DNA of 13,613 nt from an uncultured Actinomycetes bacterium (GTDB taxonomy: Bacteria > Actinomycetota > Actinomycetes > S36-B12 > UBA5976): contig CAIYGJ010000190.1 in assembly GCA_903925705.1 (NCBI GenBank), positions 1 through 13,613 on the forward strand, in the 5' to 3' direction. Below are positions 1 through 7,328 of this stretch, piece by piece. Numbering within the stretch: position 1 is the first letter of the stretch; every line of letters starts with the position of its first letter. The notes under the pieces were generated by a model that searched no databases, was not told the DNA's origin, and was given only the letters and a program-made list of their open reading frames with translations. The translations under genes and the position numbers were made by a program.

Positions 1-130
1 CATTACAGTTAGTGATGCTAAATCAGCAGAGAATGTTTTTGAGTTACTAATGGGTAGCGAAGTTGCGCCTCGCAAGGACTTTATTATCGATGGTGCTGCA
101 AAACTTGATCGAACCAAGATTGACGTTTAA
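1..130 (+). CDS. parE: Type IIA DNA topoisomerase subunit B, C-terminal end (partial; probably ParE)
   Basis: Only the last 42 codons are present, reading from base 2 and ending at TAA 128-130. The peptide contains VFELLMGSEVAPRKDFI and ends in DRTKIDV, the standard C-terminal signature of GyrB/ParE (LMG-x2-V-x2-R-x-F-I). The B subunit carries the ATPase and TOPRIM domains and works with the A subunit to pass DNA duplexes through each other. The A-subunit gene at 3095-5533 lacks a GyrA box, and this gene order matches the actinobacterial parE...parC arrangement, so ParE is preferred over GyrB. The stop codon overlaps the stop of the convergent tautomerase gene in TTAA (127-130), so no intergenic DNA separates them. 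The family is certain; the choice of ParE over GyrB rests on context. Confidence 0.85.
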   Translation, partial: ITVSDAKSAENVFELLMGSEVAPRKDFIIDGAAKLDRTKIDV

Positions 131-327
131 GACTTCTTAGCGCGACTAACAGCAACTGGTACGCCGCCAACGCCCCAGTCATCAGCGGTAACTTCGTTAA
201 TGACGATTCGAACGTTATCTGGATCGGCATCTAATACGCGGATTGCAGCCTCAGAGATCTCTTTAATGAGCGCATGCTTTTGCTCAACACTTCGACCTTC
301 GATTAATTGCACAGTAATGAATGGCAT
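127..327 (-). CDS. 4-oxalocrotonate tautomerase family protein (66 aa)
   Basis: The product begins MPFITVQLIEGRSVEQK, the typical start of the small 4-OT/tautomerase superfamily. In that family the initiator Met is removed and Pro-1 (here Pro2) acts as the catalytic base. The length of 66 aa fits the usual 60-80 aa single beta-alpha-beta subunit that assembles into hexamers. The family converts enol and keto forms of small acids; the substrate cannot be read from the sequence. A good ribosome site (AGGGA, about 5 nt before ATG) supports the start. It lies 12 bp downstream of the beta-carbonic anhydrase stop and is the last gene of the minus-strand block. Its stop codon shares TTAA with the parE stop. 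Nothing near it suggests an aromatic-degradation pathway, so a specific 4-oxalocrotonate role is not supported. Confidence 0.85.
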   Translation of the reverse strand: MPFITVQLIEGRSVEQKHALIKEISEAAIRVLDADPDNVRIVINEVTADDWGVGGVPVAVSRAKKS

Positions 328-339
328 TAGATTCCCTAA

Positions 340-858
340 CTAGAAGTCGTAAGTCTGAAGTTTGCCGGTGTTTACATCAAAGACTGCGCCACCAACGACA
401 ACCCCGCTTGCAAGCAGTGGATATGTACGGATACGCATGACATCGGTTTCCAGAGCTTCAATGGGATTGCTTACAGTTCTAAACTCCACGCTGCGCGTAT
501 CTACGCCATGTTCCTTAAGAATGGTTTCGTGGATCTCTGGCTCAGTTGCGCTCGCCATTCGGCAGTCGGTGTGTGGCATGACCAAGACTCGGTTTACGCC
601 GAGTAAGAATGTCGCTAAAACTAACGTGCGCAATACGTCATCAGTTACGCGAGCTCCAGCGTTACGCAGGATCTTTACATCGCCTGGACCCATGCCAACG
701 ATTGCTAGGGGACTAATGCGCGAATCCATGCAGGTAATAATGGCCAGACCTTGCGCCGCCTTACCGGTTAAGTGGGAACTCTCGAAGTCTTTTTCATAAG
801 CAATATTTGCGGCAAGTACGTCGCTAAAACTATCTTTTGGAAATGGTTGATTAGGCAT
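340..858 (-). CDS. Beta-class carbonic anhydrase (172 aa)
   Basis: This is a zinc enzyme interconverting CO2 and bicarbonate in the cytoplasm. The core motifs are present: ITCMDSR with Cys43, the Asp45/Arg47 dyad, and HTDC with His96 and Cys99. Together these give the Cys-His-Cys zinc site and the Asp-Arg pair of beta-CAs. Spacing and length resemble the short mycobacterial Rv1284-type enzymes (about 163 aa). The reading frame extends upstream to an ATG at 912, which would overlap the preceding reductase gene by 50 bp and has no Shine-Dalgarno. The ATG at 858 lies 4 bp after that gene's stop and is preceded by GGAG about 9 nt upstream, so it was chosen. It is likely co-transcribed with the reductase and the tautomerase. 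Bicarbonate supply to carboxylases is the usual role; that is inference here. Confidence 0.92.
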   Translation of the reverse strand: MPNQPFPKDSFSDVLAANIAYEKDFESSHLTGKAAQGLAIITCMDSRISPLAIVGMGPGDVKILRNAGARVTDDVLRTLVLATFLLGVNRVLVMPHTDCRMASATEPEIHETILKEHGVDTRSVEFRTVSNPIEALETDVMRIRTYPLLASGVVVGGAVFDVNTGKLQTYDF

Positions 859-862
859 AAAA

Positions 863-1831
863 CTATTCTCCGCCGCCGCTTGAGTGTCCTGGGAAGACCC
901 CTTGGTGTTCATCGATGTAGGGAACTGAGTTGTTAACTGCTAACCCGGCTTCACCAAATCCAACAGAGATCAATGGCACCTTACCTACGTAAGTTGTGAT
1001 GTCACCTGCTGAATATACGCGTGGCAAATTTGTTTTCATCGTTGTGTCTACCAGAATTCGACGTTTTTCAAGTTCGATACCCCAATTGGAGATCGGCCCG
1101 ATGTTGGCAATAAAACCAAGCGCTGCAACTAAAGTTTGGGCAGGCAAAGTGCGAGATTCGCCATCTTTGTTTTTGATAGTTACGGATTCAATCCAATCAT
1201 CGCCTGCAACGCTTTCGACTTCAGAATTAATGATCAGTTCAACGCCCATAGCGCGAACTTGATCAACAGTTGCTGCGTGAGCACGGAAAGTATCGCGACG
1301 GTGCACAAGTGTTACTGACTTTGCAATCGGTGCGAGCGAATATGCCCAGTCAAAGGCAGAGTCGCCGCCACCGATGATTACAACATCTTTACCGGCATGG
1401 ACATCAAGTTTTGGAACGAAGTAAACCAGGCCCTTGCCGACGTATTCATTTCCAGCTGGCAATTCGCGAGGCGTAAAGGATCCAATGCCGCCTGTGATGA
1501 TGGCAACTTTGGCTTCAATTACAGTTCCTTTGTCGGTAACGACTCGAACTGGACCTGCTTCGCTGGTTTCTAATTCCTCAGCACGTTCACCCAATATAAA
1601 TGTGGGATTAAATGCGCCAGCCTGCTTCATTAAGCCATCAACTAAGTCGCGGCCTTTAACGGCGGGGAATCCAGCGATATCAAAGATTTCTTTTTCGGGA
1701 TACATTGCAGTGATCTGGCCACCAGGCTCAGTCAAAACGTCAAGAACAGTTACTGAAAATCCTCTAAAACCAGCGTAATAAGCAGCGTACAAACCAGCAG
1801 GACCAGCGCCAATAACTAGGACATCAACCAT
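863..1831 (-). CDS. Thioredoxin-reductase-like ferredoxin/flavodoxin--NADP+ reductase (322 aa)
   Basis: This is a two-dinucleotide-domain flavoprotein. The FAD-binding GAGPAG is at residues 8-13, with EPGGQITAMYPEK after it. A second Rossmann motif GGGDSA is at 154-159, and VHRRD (176-180) is typical of NADPH binding. A C-terminal YSAGD segment completes the FAD site. The redox-active CxxC of true thioredoxin reductase, expected between the two halves just after GKGLVY, is absent; the sequence there reads YFVPKLD. That absence, the Tyr-Pro-rich FAD segment and the C-terminal extension fit the TrxR-like ferredoxin-NADP reductases (Bacillus YumC, Chlorobium FNR). The start is ATG 1831 with a weak AAGG upstream. 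It sits 28 bp after the lysozyme gene and 4 bp before the carbonic anhydrase. The electron partner is not in this window. Confidence 0.88.
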   Translation of the reverse strand: MVDVLVIGAGPAGLYAAYYAGFRGFSVTVLDVLTEPGGQITAMYPEKEIFDIAGFPAVKGRDLVDGLMKQAGAFNPTFILGERAEELETSEAGPVRVVTDKGTVIEAKVAIITGGIGSFTPRELPAGNEYVGKGLVYFVPKLDVHAGKDVVIIGGGDSAFDWAYSLAPIAKSVTLVHRRDTFRAHAATVDQVRAMGVELIINSEVESVAGDDWIESVTIKNKDGESRTLPAQTLVAALGFIANIGPISNWGIELEKRRILVDTTMKTNLPRVYSAGDITTYVGKVPLISVGFGEAGLAVNNSVPYIDEHQGVFPGHSSGGGE

Positions 1832-1859
1832 AATGCCTTAGTTTATCTTTGATTCCTGG

Positions 1860-3098
1860 TTAACGGTATTCGGCGGTAGATCGCACCCAGAGGCCGTTCA
1901 CAAGGGCAGTTAAGTCAGCAGCGGTTCCATTGAACACATTCATATCAAGATGATTACGGCCCGTGCCGTTTCCAGGGAAACATAACGTGACATCGACTGG
2001 GCACTCACCAGCGCTTGGACTCCACGGGATTCCATACAACTCGCGATCACCCGAGTTTGTGTATTGCCAAAACGTCCAAACGTATGTGCAGTCAGATTGC
2101 TTCCAAGCACTTTCATAACAAGGACGACCGTTTAGCCCCTGGCCAACCTGCACTGCGGGATCAGCTGGATTTCCAGGCTGAGCTAACCACAAATGGTAGT
2201 TGCGAAATTTGTCTACGGTAACTGGATCTAACAAGTAGCGGGTCGCAAGAAAGTTTCGGTATGAATACATAATTGGTGCTCGACCTGTCGCTGCCTGCAT
2301 CGCATCTAGCCAGGTAATTGTCCACAGCGTGACTGCTTCGTCCGAGATTTTTGTGCTCACGCCTTCCATGTCGAGGACATAAGGCAAAGTTCTAGTGTCG
2401 TAGCCACCGAGATCAGCTAATCGAGTGGAGGCTTGCGCAGCTTGCATTTGAGCGTCAGCGACAATTACTGCCAAGTCTGCAGTTACTGGGATGCGCGCGA
2501 AGTGATAGTAGCCAACTAAAATTCCGGCGGCCTTGGCTGCTGGTGCCCAGGTGGTTACATGGGGGATTGCCAACGCATCTTCGGTCAATAGCCCATCGGA
2601 ACCCTTGATAAACGCGAAACCTACACCTGCGGCTGCCATGCGATTGAAATCTAGAGGTTGGTCAGAGCTTTGCCAGCGGGATAAATCAACACCCAGAATT
2701 CTGCCACCAGGGCCAGCCGCGACAATGTTGAGTGGGGCAATGACAACCGTGGTTTGAGATTTTGTAATCTTTGAGCCACTCACTGCTCGAATCGATAATG
2801 CAACATTTGATTTAGGTGCCGCAAACGAAGTGGACCATTTTCCAGTCTTTTTACTAGAGCGGACTGTCTTTACGGTTTTCCACTTTTCACCTTTTTTGAT
2901 CTGAATTCTGACATTGTGACCTTTGAGAATTCCTGAAGTTTTGCCTGATATTGCAATCTTCTTACCGGCAATAACGGAAGATGGAATTCGCTGCATAGAA
3001 ACTGCCTTCGAGGCTGCTTGAGCTGGCGTGGAAAGCAGTGAAACGGCAATTGCGATTGCAAGTGTTACTGCAATCTTTTTCAAATTAGTCAGTTTCAC
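1860..3098 (-). CDS. Secreted GH25 family lysozyme (muramidase) with N-terminal beta-sandwich-like domain
   Basis: The product has a signal peptide (KKIA then a hydrophobic core, cleavage expected after TPAQA around residue 28). Next comes a Lys/Ser-rich region of about 90 residues that looks like a bacterial Ig-like/beta-sandwich repeat, then a GH25 domain from about residue 133. GH25 hallmarks are GVDLSRWQ (Asp138) and YVLDMEG (Asp243, Glu245), the catalytic Asp-x-Glu strand of N-acetylmuramidases that cut peptidoglycan glycan strands. Four Cys near the C-terminus (PCYES, SDCTY, GECPV, TLCFP) could form two disulfides, as expected outside the cell. I place the start at GTG 3096-3098, which overlaps the parC stop as GTGA. 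An in-frame TTG at 3110 is a less likely alternative, as is a TTG at 3083. Its position after parC suggests expression with division genes. Domain call strong; start uncertain. Confidence 0.88.
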   Translation of the reverse strand: MKLTNLKKIAVTLAIAIAVSLLSTPAQAASKAVSMQRIPSSVIAGKKIAISGKTSGILKGHNVRIQIKKGEKWKTVKTVRSSKKTGKWSTSFAAPKSNVALSIRAVSGSKITKSQTTVVIAPLNIVAAGPGGRILGVDLSRWQSSDQPLDFNRMAAAGVGFAFIKGSDGLLTEDALAIPHVTTWAPAAKAAGILVGYYHFARIPVTADLAVIVADAQMQAAQASTRLADLGGYDTRTLPYVLDMEGVSTKISDEAVTLWTITWLDAMQAATGRAPIMYSYRNFLATRYLLDPVTVDKFRNYHLWLAQPGNPADPAVQVGQGLNGRPCYESAWKQSDCTYVWTFWQYTNSGDRELYGIPWSPSAGECPVDVTLCFPGNGTGRNHLDMNVFNGTAADLTALVNGLWVRSTAEYR

Positions 3099-5533
3099 GG
3101 CGCGGCACAAACAGCAGCAACCGGCTTACGAAGTTTTGTTCCAGTGCTATCCCGCTTACCGTTACTGTCTGGAACATCGACTGCAGCGCCCGTTGAGCCA
3201 CAAGCATGGATTGGACCACTACCTGCAGTTGCAGCTACTAACACATCTTCACCAGATAAGAACTTGTGGCAACGAACTCCGCTCGTTGCTCGACCTTTAC
3301 CAGGAAACTCAGTTAGTGGAGTTAGTTTCATGGTGTGCGCAGCAGTGCCTGGCAAAGCACCGGCTTCACCACCAACAGTTGCCACCAAACATTCCTCATG
3401 AGCATCCACTACTGAACCAAAAATGACTTCGGCGCCTTCGTAAAGGCGAATCCCAACTACGCCACCGGCAGGTCGTCCGGTTGCGCGAACTAGCGAGGCA
3501 TCAAAATGCAAAAGCTGGGCATCGCTAGTTATTAAAACAACTTCGCCACTTTCGTCTTCGCACTGAATAGCACTGACTAAGGAGTCACCTTCATCGAGGC
3601 GAATCACATTCCAGTCACCTGCAGACCCAGGGATGTCGTTGACGACTCGCTTCACAGCGCCAAAGGCAGTGGTTAAGAAAAGTGTTGATTCTGGTTGATC
3701 CAATGCCATCAAGGCCAAGGGTGTCTCGCCCTTACCTAAGGTTATGAATTCCTTAAGCGCAGCCCCACCAGCAGCAGAAAGCGCAGCGCCTTCGGCCAAG
3801 GCTGGCAAATTCACAACTGATTGGCGAACAACCCGACCAAAACTAGTAACGATTCCGACGTCACCTCTAGCAGTGGTACGTATCATGGATCGAATTGTGT
3901 CATGGCTTGTGCGCTTCTTGGCAAACTCCAGTGGAACATCACCCGTCGTGCGCGCTAACAGTCCGGTTGCTGACATCAAAACAAAGCATGGATCGTCAGT
4001 AACTTCCAGTGGAATTGGAAGTGCAGCAGAAATGATTCCGTCATCTGAAAGTAATTGGGATCTACGATCATCGCCATATTTATTGGCAACATCAGTTAGC
4101 TCTTGACCAACGACTTTACGAAGGCGCTTATCGTTCTCCAGGATGTCCGTTAAGTCAGCGATGATCGTACGCAATTCATCTTGTTCTTTTTCAAGTTCCA
4201 AACGCGAGAACTTAGTCAATCGGCGAAGTGGCATTTCTAAAATGTAATTAGTTTGAATTTCAGTTAGATCAAAAACACTCATCAAACGTTCCCGCGCTGC
4301 GGCTGTGTCGTCACTGCCACGAATTACTGCGATCACTTCATCGATGTCAAGGATTGCAACAAGGAGTCCATCAACTAGATGCAAACGTTCATTGGCTTTA
4401 TTTCTGCGGAACTCGCTGCGACGCCGCACAACTTGAAGTCTGTGATCGATAAAGACTTGAAGTAACGGCTTTAGGCCAAGGGTTACCGGTTGGCCATTAA
4501 CAAGTGCGACGTTGTTGATGTGGAAAGCGTCTTCAAGGGGAGTCAGTTTGTATAACTGCTCGAGAACGGCTTCGGGGTGGAATCCATTTTTGATTTCGAT
4601 AACAAGTTCAAGTCCAGATTCGTAATCAGTTAGATCGATAACATCTGAGATGCCTTGTAACTTCTTATTGGTTACAAGTTCCTTGATCCGTTCAATTACC
4701 CGCTCTGGACCAACTTGGTAAGGCAATTCACGAACAACGATTCCTTGCCGACGTGGCGAAATTTGTTCGATGTCGACTTTTGCGCGGACTTTAAAGCTGC
4801 CTTTGCCGACTTCGTATGCTTCTCTAATTCCATCGAGGCCATAAATGATGCCACCGGTTGGCAAATCAGGGCCAGGAACAAATGACATCAATTCATCGAG
4901 AGTTGCCTTGGGATGGGCAAGTAAGTGAGAGGCAGCAGCAACAACTTCGCGCAGGTTGTGTGGCGGCATGTTGGTTGCCATACCAACGGCAATGCCAGAT
5001 GCACCATTTACTAAGAGGTTTGGAATGGCTGACGGTAAAACAGTTGGTTCAAGTTCTCGGCCGTCATAGTTAGGCGCAAAATCAACAGTGTCTTCATCAA
5101 TTGAATCCACCATTGCACTTGCTGGGCTAGCCAGACGTGCTTCGGTATAACGATAGGCAGCCGGGCCTTCATCGAGGGAACCGAAGTTTCCGTGACCATC
5201 AACAAACGGCAGACGTAAGGACCATGACTGCGCCATACGAACAAGTGCGTCATAGATTGCGCTGTCACCATGTGGGTGAAGTTTGCCCATTACTTCGCCC
5301 ACAACGCGCGCACTCTTTACGTGACCTTTATCAGAGCGAAGTCCCATTGCTGCCATAGTGTGCAAAATTCGGCGCTGAACCGGCTTTAGACCATCGCGAG
5401 CGTCTGGTAGCGCGCGAGAATAAATTACGGAGTAGGCGTACTCCAAAAACGAATCTTGCATTTCGTTTGCAACATCGATGTCAACAATTTTGCCCGCGTT
5501 GTGTGCAGGTTTCGATGGTGTGGTTTTAGCCAT
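3095..5533 (-). CDS. parC: DNA topoisomerase IV subunit A (ParC-type, 812 aa)
   Basis: This is the breakage-reunion subunit of a type IIA topoisomerase, which decatenates and relaxes DNA with the ParE subunit. Seen: RALPDARDGLKPVQRR (40-55), GKLHPHGDSAIYDALVRMAQ (83-102) and AAYRYTEARL with the active-site tyrosine at 129. In the quinolone-resistance-determining region Ser91 and Asp95 occupy the E. coli GyrA Ser83/Asp87 positions, the sensitive state. The C-terminal domain (from about 510) has degenerate beta-pinwheel blades (LLARTTGDVP, FGRVVRQSV, FGAVKRVV) but no QRRGGKG-like GyrA box, so DNA-wrapping gyrase activity is not expected. ATG 5533 is preceded by AAGGA about 12 nt upstream. The gene follows sepH by 39 bp and its stop overlaps the lysozyme start. 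The alternative, a divergent GyrA, is less likely because the GyrA box is missing. Confidence 0.92.
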   Translation of the reverse strand: MAKTTPSKPAHNAGKIVDIDVANEMQDSFLEYAYSVIYSRALPDARDGLKPVQRRILHTMAAMGLRSDKGHVKSARVVGEVMGKLHPHGDSAIYDALVRMAQSWSLRLPFVDGHGNFGSLDEGPAAYRYTEARLASPASAMVDSIDEDTVDFAPNYDGRELEPTVLPSAIPNLLVNGASGIAVGMATNMPPHNLREVVAAASHLLAHPKATLDELMSFVPGPDLPTGGIIYGLDGIREAYEVGKGSFKVRAKVDIEQISPRRQGIVVRELPYQVGPERVIERIKELVTNKKLQGISDVIDLTDYESGLELVIEIKNGFHPEAVLEQLYKLTPLEDAFHINNVALVNGQPVTLGLKPLLQVFIDHRLQVVRRRSEFRRNKANERLHLVDGLLVAILDIDEVIAVIRGSDDTAAARERLMSVFDLTEIQTNYILEMPLRRLTKFSRLELEKEQDELRTIIADLTDILENDKRLRKVVGQELTDVANKYGDDRRSQLLSDDGIISAALPIPLEVTDDPCFVLMSATGLLARTTGDVPLEFAKKRTSHDTIRSMIRTTARGDVGIVTSFGRVVRQSVVNLPALAEGAALSAAGGAALKEFITLGKGETPLALMALDQPESTLFLTTAFGAVKRVVNDIPGSAGDWNVIRLDEGDSLVSAIQCEDESGEVVLITSDAQLLHFDASLVRATGRPAGGVVGIRLYEGAEVIFGSVVDAHEECLVATVGGEAGALPGTAAHTMKLTPLTEFPGKGRATSGVRCHKFLSGEDVLVAATAGSGPIHACGSTGAAVDVPDSNGKRDSTGTKLRKPVAAVCAAP

Positions 5534-5572
5534 AGTTAAACGAGTTCCTTGCTAACTGCATGAAAAGGTTTC

Positions 5573-6367
5573 TTATTGGTCATTCGGGCGATGGCCGAAC
5601 AAGATGTCATCCCACGATGGCGAATCATCAGTAGATGCCACGGGAGCAACCGCTGGTGCCGGCGTTGCAACTGGCATCGGAACTGGCATTGTTGGATGGC
5701 CAGGGCCAGCCCAAGCTGGCGGTTCAAGTTCTTCTTCAGGCTCAGAAACCGTAGGCAATCCGACTAAACGTGGCTTTGGCTCTTCAGTTTTTGTTGCTGC
5801 GGCATTTACTCCAGCAGCTTCATCAAATAACCAACGAGCTTCGTCATCCAAAGCAACAATGCTTTGCGCTAACGGATCGAAAATCCAACTAGCGATTCCA
5901 CCACCGCTTCCACTTGCCCAGGAAACTGTCACTGTCCAACGAGCGTCGTCGCGTCGATAGGAATCCCAAACCAAGGTCAAAGTATCAATGCCACGATTAG
6001 CAAGTTGCCCGGTTGCTAATTCGCCAAGGATTACCTCACCGTGAGGTCTACGTACTAAAGTTTCCGCGGCTCGTTTTGCCATGTAAGAACGTTCAGCCAA
6101 AACTGGCCCGGCGTAACGCTCGATACGTGTTGCATCAACGCCCGCCTCAGAAGCAATCGCCTCTGCAGTTTCGCCGCGGCGAATTCGAGTTTGGATGTCA
6201 CGAGGGGAGATGCCGGAATCTGTGGTGGTAACTGAAGCGGTGTCGTTGGTGTTGATGCTTCTACGAATGTGATCGTCAACAGCTACGGCGAATTCGCTAC
6301 CGTCTTCGTCCATGAAAATAAGTTCGAGGTTGTCTTCGGAGCGCCCGACAAAAATTAACTCTTTCAT
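5573..6367 (-). CDS. sepH: SepH, actinobacterial cell-division regulator (DUF3071, 264 aa)
   Basis: SepH is an FtsZ-binding protein described in Streptomyces and Mycobacterium that promotes Z-ring assembly. The N-terminal half matches the family: KELIFVGRSEDNLELIF, then a helix-turn-helix-like part with SPRDIQTRIRRGETAEAIA (about 54-72), GPVLAERSYMAKRA (87-100) and WDSYRRDDARWTV (134-146). After about residue 190 comes an acidic, Pro/Ala-rich linker ending in a short conserved-looking motif PSWDDILFGHR (250-260). The whole protein is shorter than Streptomyces SepH, mainly in the linker. The start ATG 6367 has AAAAGG 5 nt upstream; the in-frame GTG at 6373 sits directly on that site and was rejected. 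It is the first gene of the minus-strand block leading to parC and the lysozyme. Role inferred from homologues. Confidence 0.9.
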   Translation of the reverse strand: MKELIFVGRSEDNLELIFMDEDGSEFAVAVDDHIRRSINTNDTASVTTTDSGISPRDIQTRIRRGETAEAIASEAGVDATRIERYAGPVLAERSYMAKRAAETLVRRPHGEVILGELATGQLANRGIDTLTLVWDSYRRDDARWTVTVSWASGSGGGIASWIFDPLAQSIVALDDEARWLFDEAAGVNAAATKTEEPKPRLVGLPTVSEPEEELEPPAWAGPGHPTMPVPMPVATPAPAVAPVASTDDSPSWDDILFGHRPNDQ

Positions 6368-6478
6368 GGTCACCTTTTCTAATACTTATGCCCCTCTAGT
6401 TTCGCGGAAAATCCAATAAAATCGGGGTTATTGCGGGGTGTGTCGCGTAACTGTATGCCGAGGCTGGACAATAGCCAA
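6368..6478. promoter_or_regulatory. Divergent promoter region between sepH and the phosphatase gene
   Basis: This short region must hold the start signals for both directions. On the + strand TAAAAT (6417-6422) is a good -10 candidate for the phosphatase, but no convincing -35 was seen. On the minus strand CATAAGTATT (6390-6381) contains a -10-like element about 20 nt upstream of the sepH start, with TTTTCC some 17 nt before it. The element positions are read by eye and are weak; that the region carries promoters follows from the divergent gene layout. Confidence 0.4.
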
Positions 6479-7327
6479 ATGACTTCGCAGCCAAGTAATG
6501 CATCTTCGACTTCTTTTGACGCACTCATTCGCGAACCCAATCTTGCGCTGGCGATGACTATCGCAACTGGTGCCGGCAGACTGCTTTTGGATAGACCAGA
6601 TGACCTGGAAGTCCAGACCAAATCAACAGCCACTGATGTTGTAACGCTGATGGATCAAAGCGCTGAAGCGTTTATCGTCAACGAGTTAGGAATTCACCGC
6701 CCCAATGATGCGATCTTGGGCGAAGAAGGGGCCAATCAGGCAGGTTCTTCGGGCTTGCAATGGGTCATAGATCCACTCGATGGAACTGTGAATTACCTGC
6801 ATAAAGTTCCCTTGTGGTGTGTTTCGATCGGATTGATCGAGGAAAACACCGGGCAGGCACTGGCTGGCGTGGTTTATGTACCAGTTTTGGATCAGATGTA
6901 TATCTCAAGTCGAGGTTTAGGTGCTTGGGTAATCGATCGAGGAACGCCTAGAAAGCTGAAAGTTTCTGACTGCACGGAACTAAGTCAGGCCCTGATGGGA
7001 ACCGGCTTTGGATACTCCAGCACTCGGCGGGCTAGTCAGGCTCGGGTCTTGCAAGAAGTTCTGCCAAATGTTGCAGACATCCGTCGACTGGGTTCGTGCG
7101 CAATTGATCTGTGCCTAGTTGCCGATGGAGTTCTCGACGGGTATTACGAGCGAGGCGTTAACGCATGGGATCATGCAGCAGGTGAACTGATTGCTCGAGA
7201 AGCTGGCGCAATATCAAGTGGCCTATTTGGCAATCCGATCGGAAACGACATGATCGTAGTTGCAAATCCAGCAATCCATCGAGACTTAGTTGCAATACTT
7301 GAAGCCAATCAAGCAGATCGGGATTAA
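6479..7327 (+). CDS. Inositol monophosphatase family protein (282 aa)
   Basis: This is a Mg2+-dependent, lithium-sensitive-type phosphomonoesterase. Metal-binding motifs are complete: GEEG (Glu82/Glu83), DPLDGTVN (Asp98, Asp101, with Gly-Thr binding phosphate) and WDHAAG (Asp231). Members act on inositol phosphate, histidinol phosphate, fructose-1,6-bisphosphate or PAP. The substrate cannot be set from sequence; no histidine or inositol genes are adjacent. The start is uncertain. ATG 6479 gives a length close to the family norm, but earlier in-frame starts exist (ATG 6455, GTG 6440, TTG 6431) and none has a clear Shine-Dalgarno. The stop is 1 nt before the GTG of the gamma-carbonic-anhydrase-like gene, suggesting translational coupling. 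An IMPase in this neighbourhood, between sepH and dut, is also found in Streptomyces (recalled from memory). Confidence 0.87.
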   Translation: MTSQPSNASSTSFDALIREPNLALAMTIATGAGRLLLDRPDDLEVQTKSTATDVVTLMDQSAEAFIVNELGIHRPNDAILGEEGANQAGSSGLQWVIDPLDGTVNYLHKVPLWCVSIGLIEENTGQALAGVVYVPVLDQMYISSRGLGAWVIDRGTPRKLKVSDCTELSQALMGTGFGYSSTRRASQARVLQEVLPNVADIRRLGSCAIDLCLVADGVLDGYYERGVNAWDHAAGELIAREAGAISSGLFGNPIGNDMIVVANPAIHRDLVAILEANQADRD

Positions 7328-7328
7328 C

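Noticed and set aside
859..912. Longer beta-carbonic anhydrase starting at ATG 912
   Set aside because: It would overlap the upstream reductase gene by 50 bp and has no ribosome site; ATG 858 has GGAG at good spacing and gives the family length.
863..1831. Thioredoxin reductase
   Set aside because: The overall fold matches, but the catalytic CxxC between the two Rossmann halves is absent, which fits the ferredoxin/flavodoxin-NADP reductase subgroup instead.
3028..4106. Open + strand frames opposite parC and the lysozyme gene
   Set aside because: They have no recognisable domains or ribosome sites and are explained as antisense shadows of well-supported genes.
3095..5533. DNA gyrase subunit A
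   Set aside because: No QRRGGKG-like GyrA box in the C-terminal domain, and the sepH/parE setting matches actinobacterial parC.
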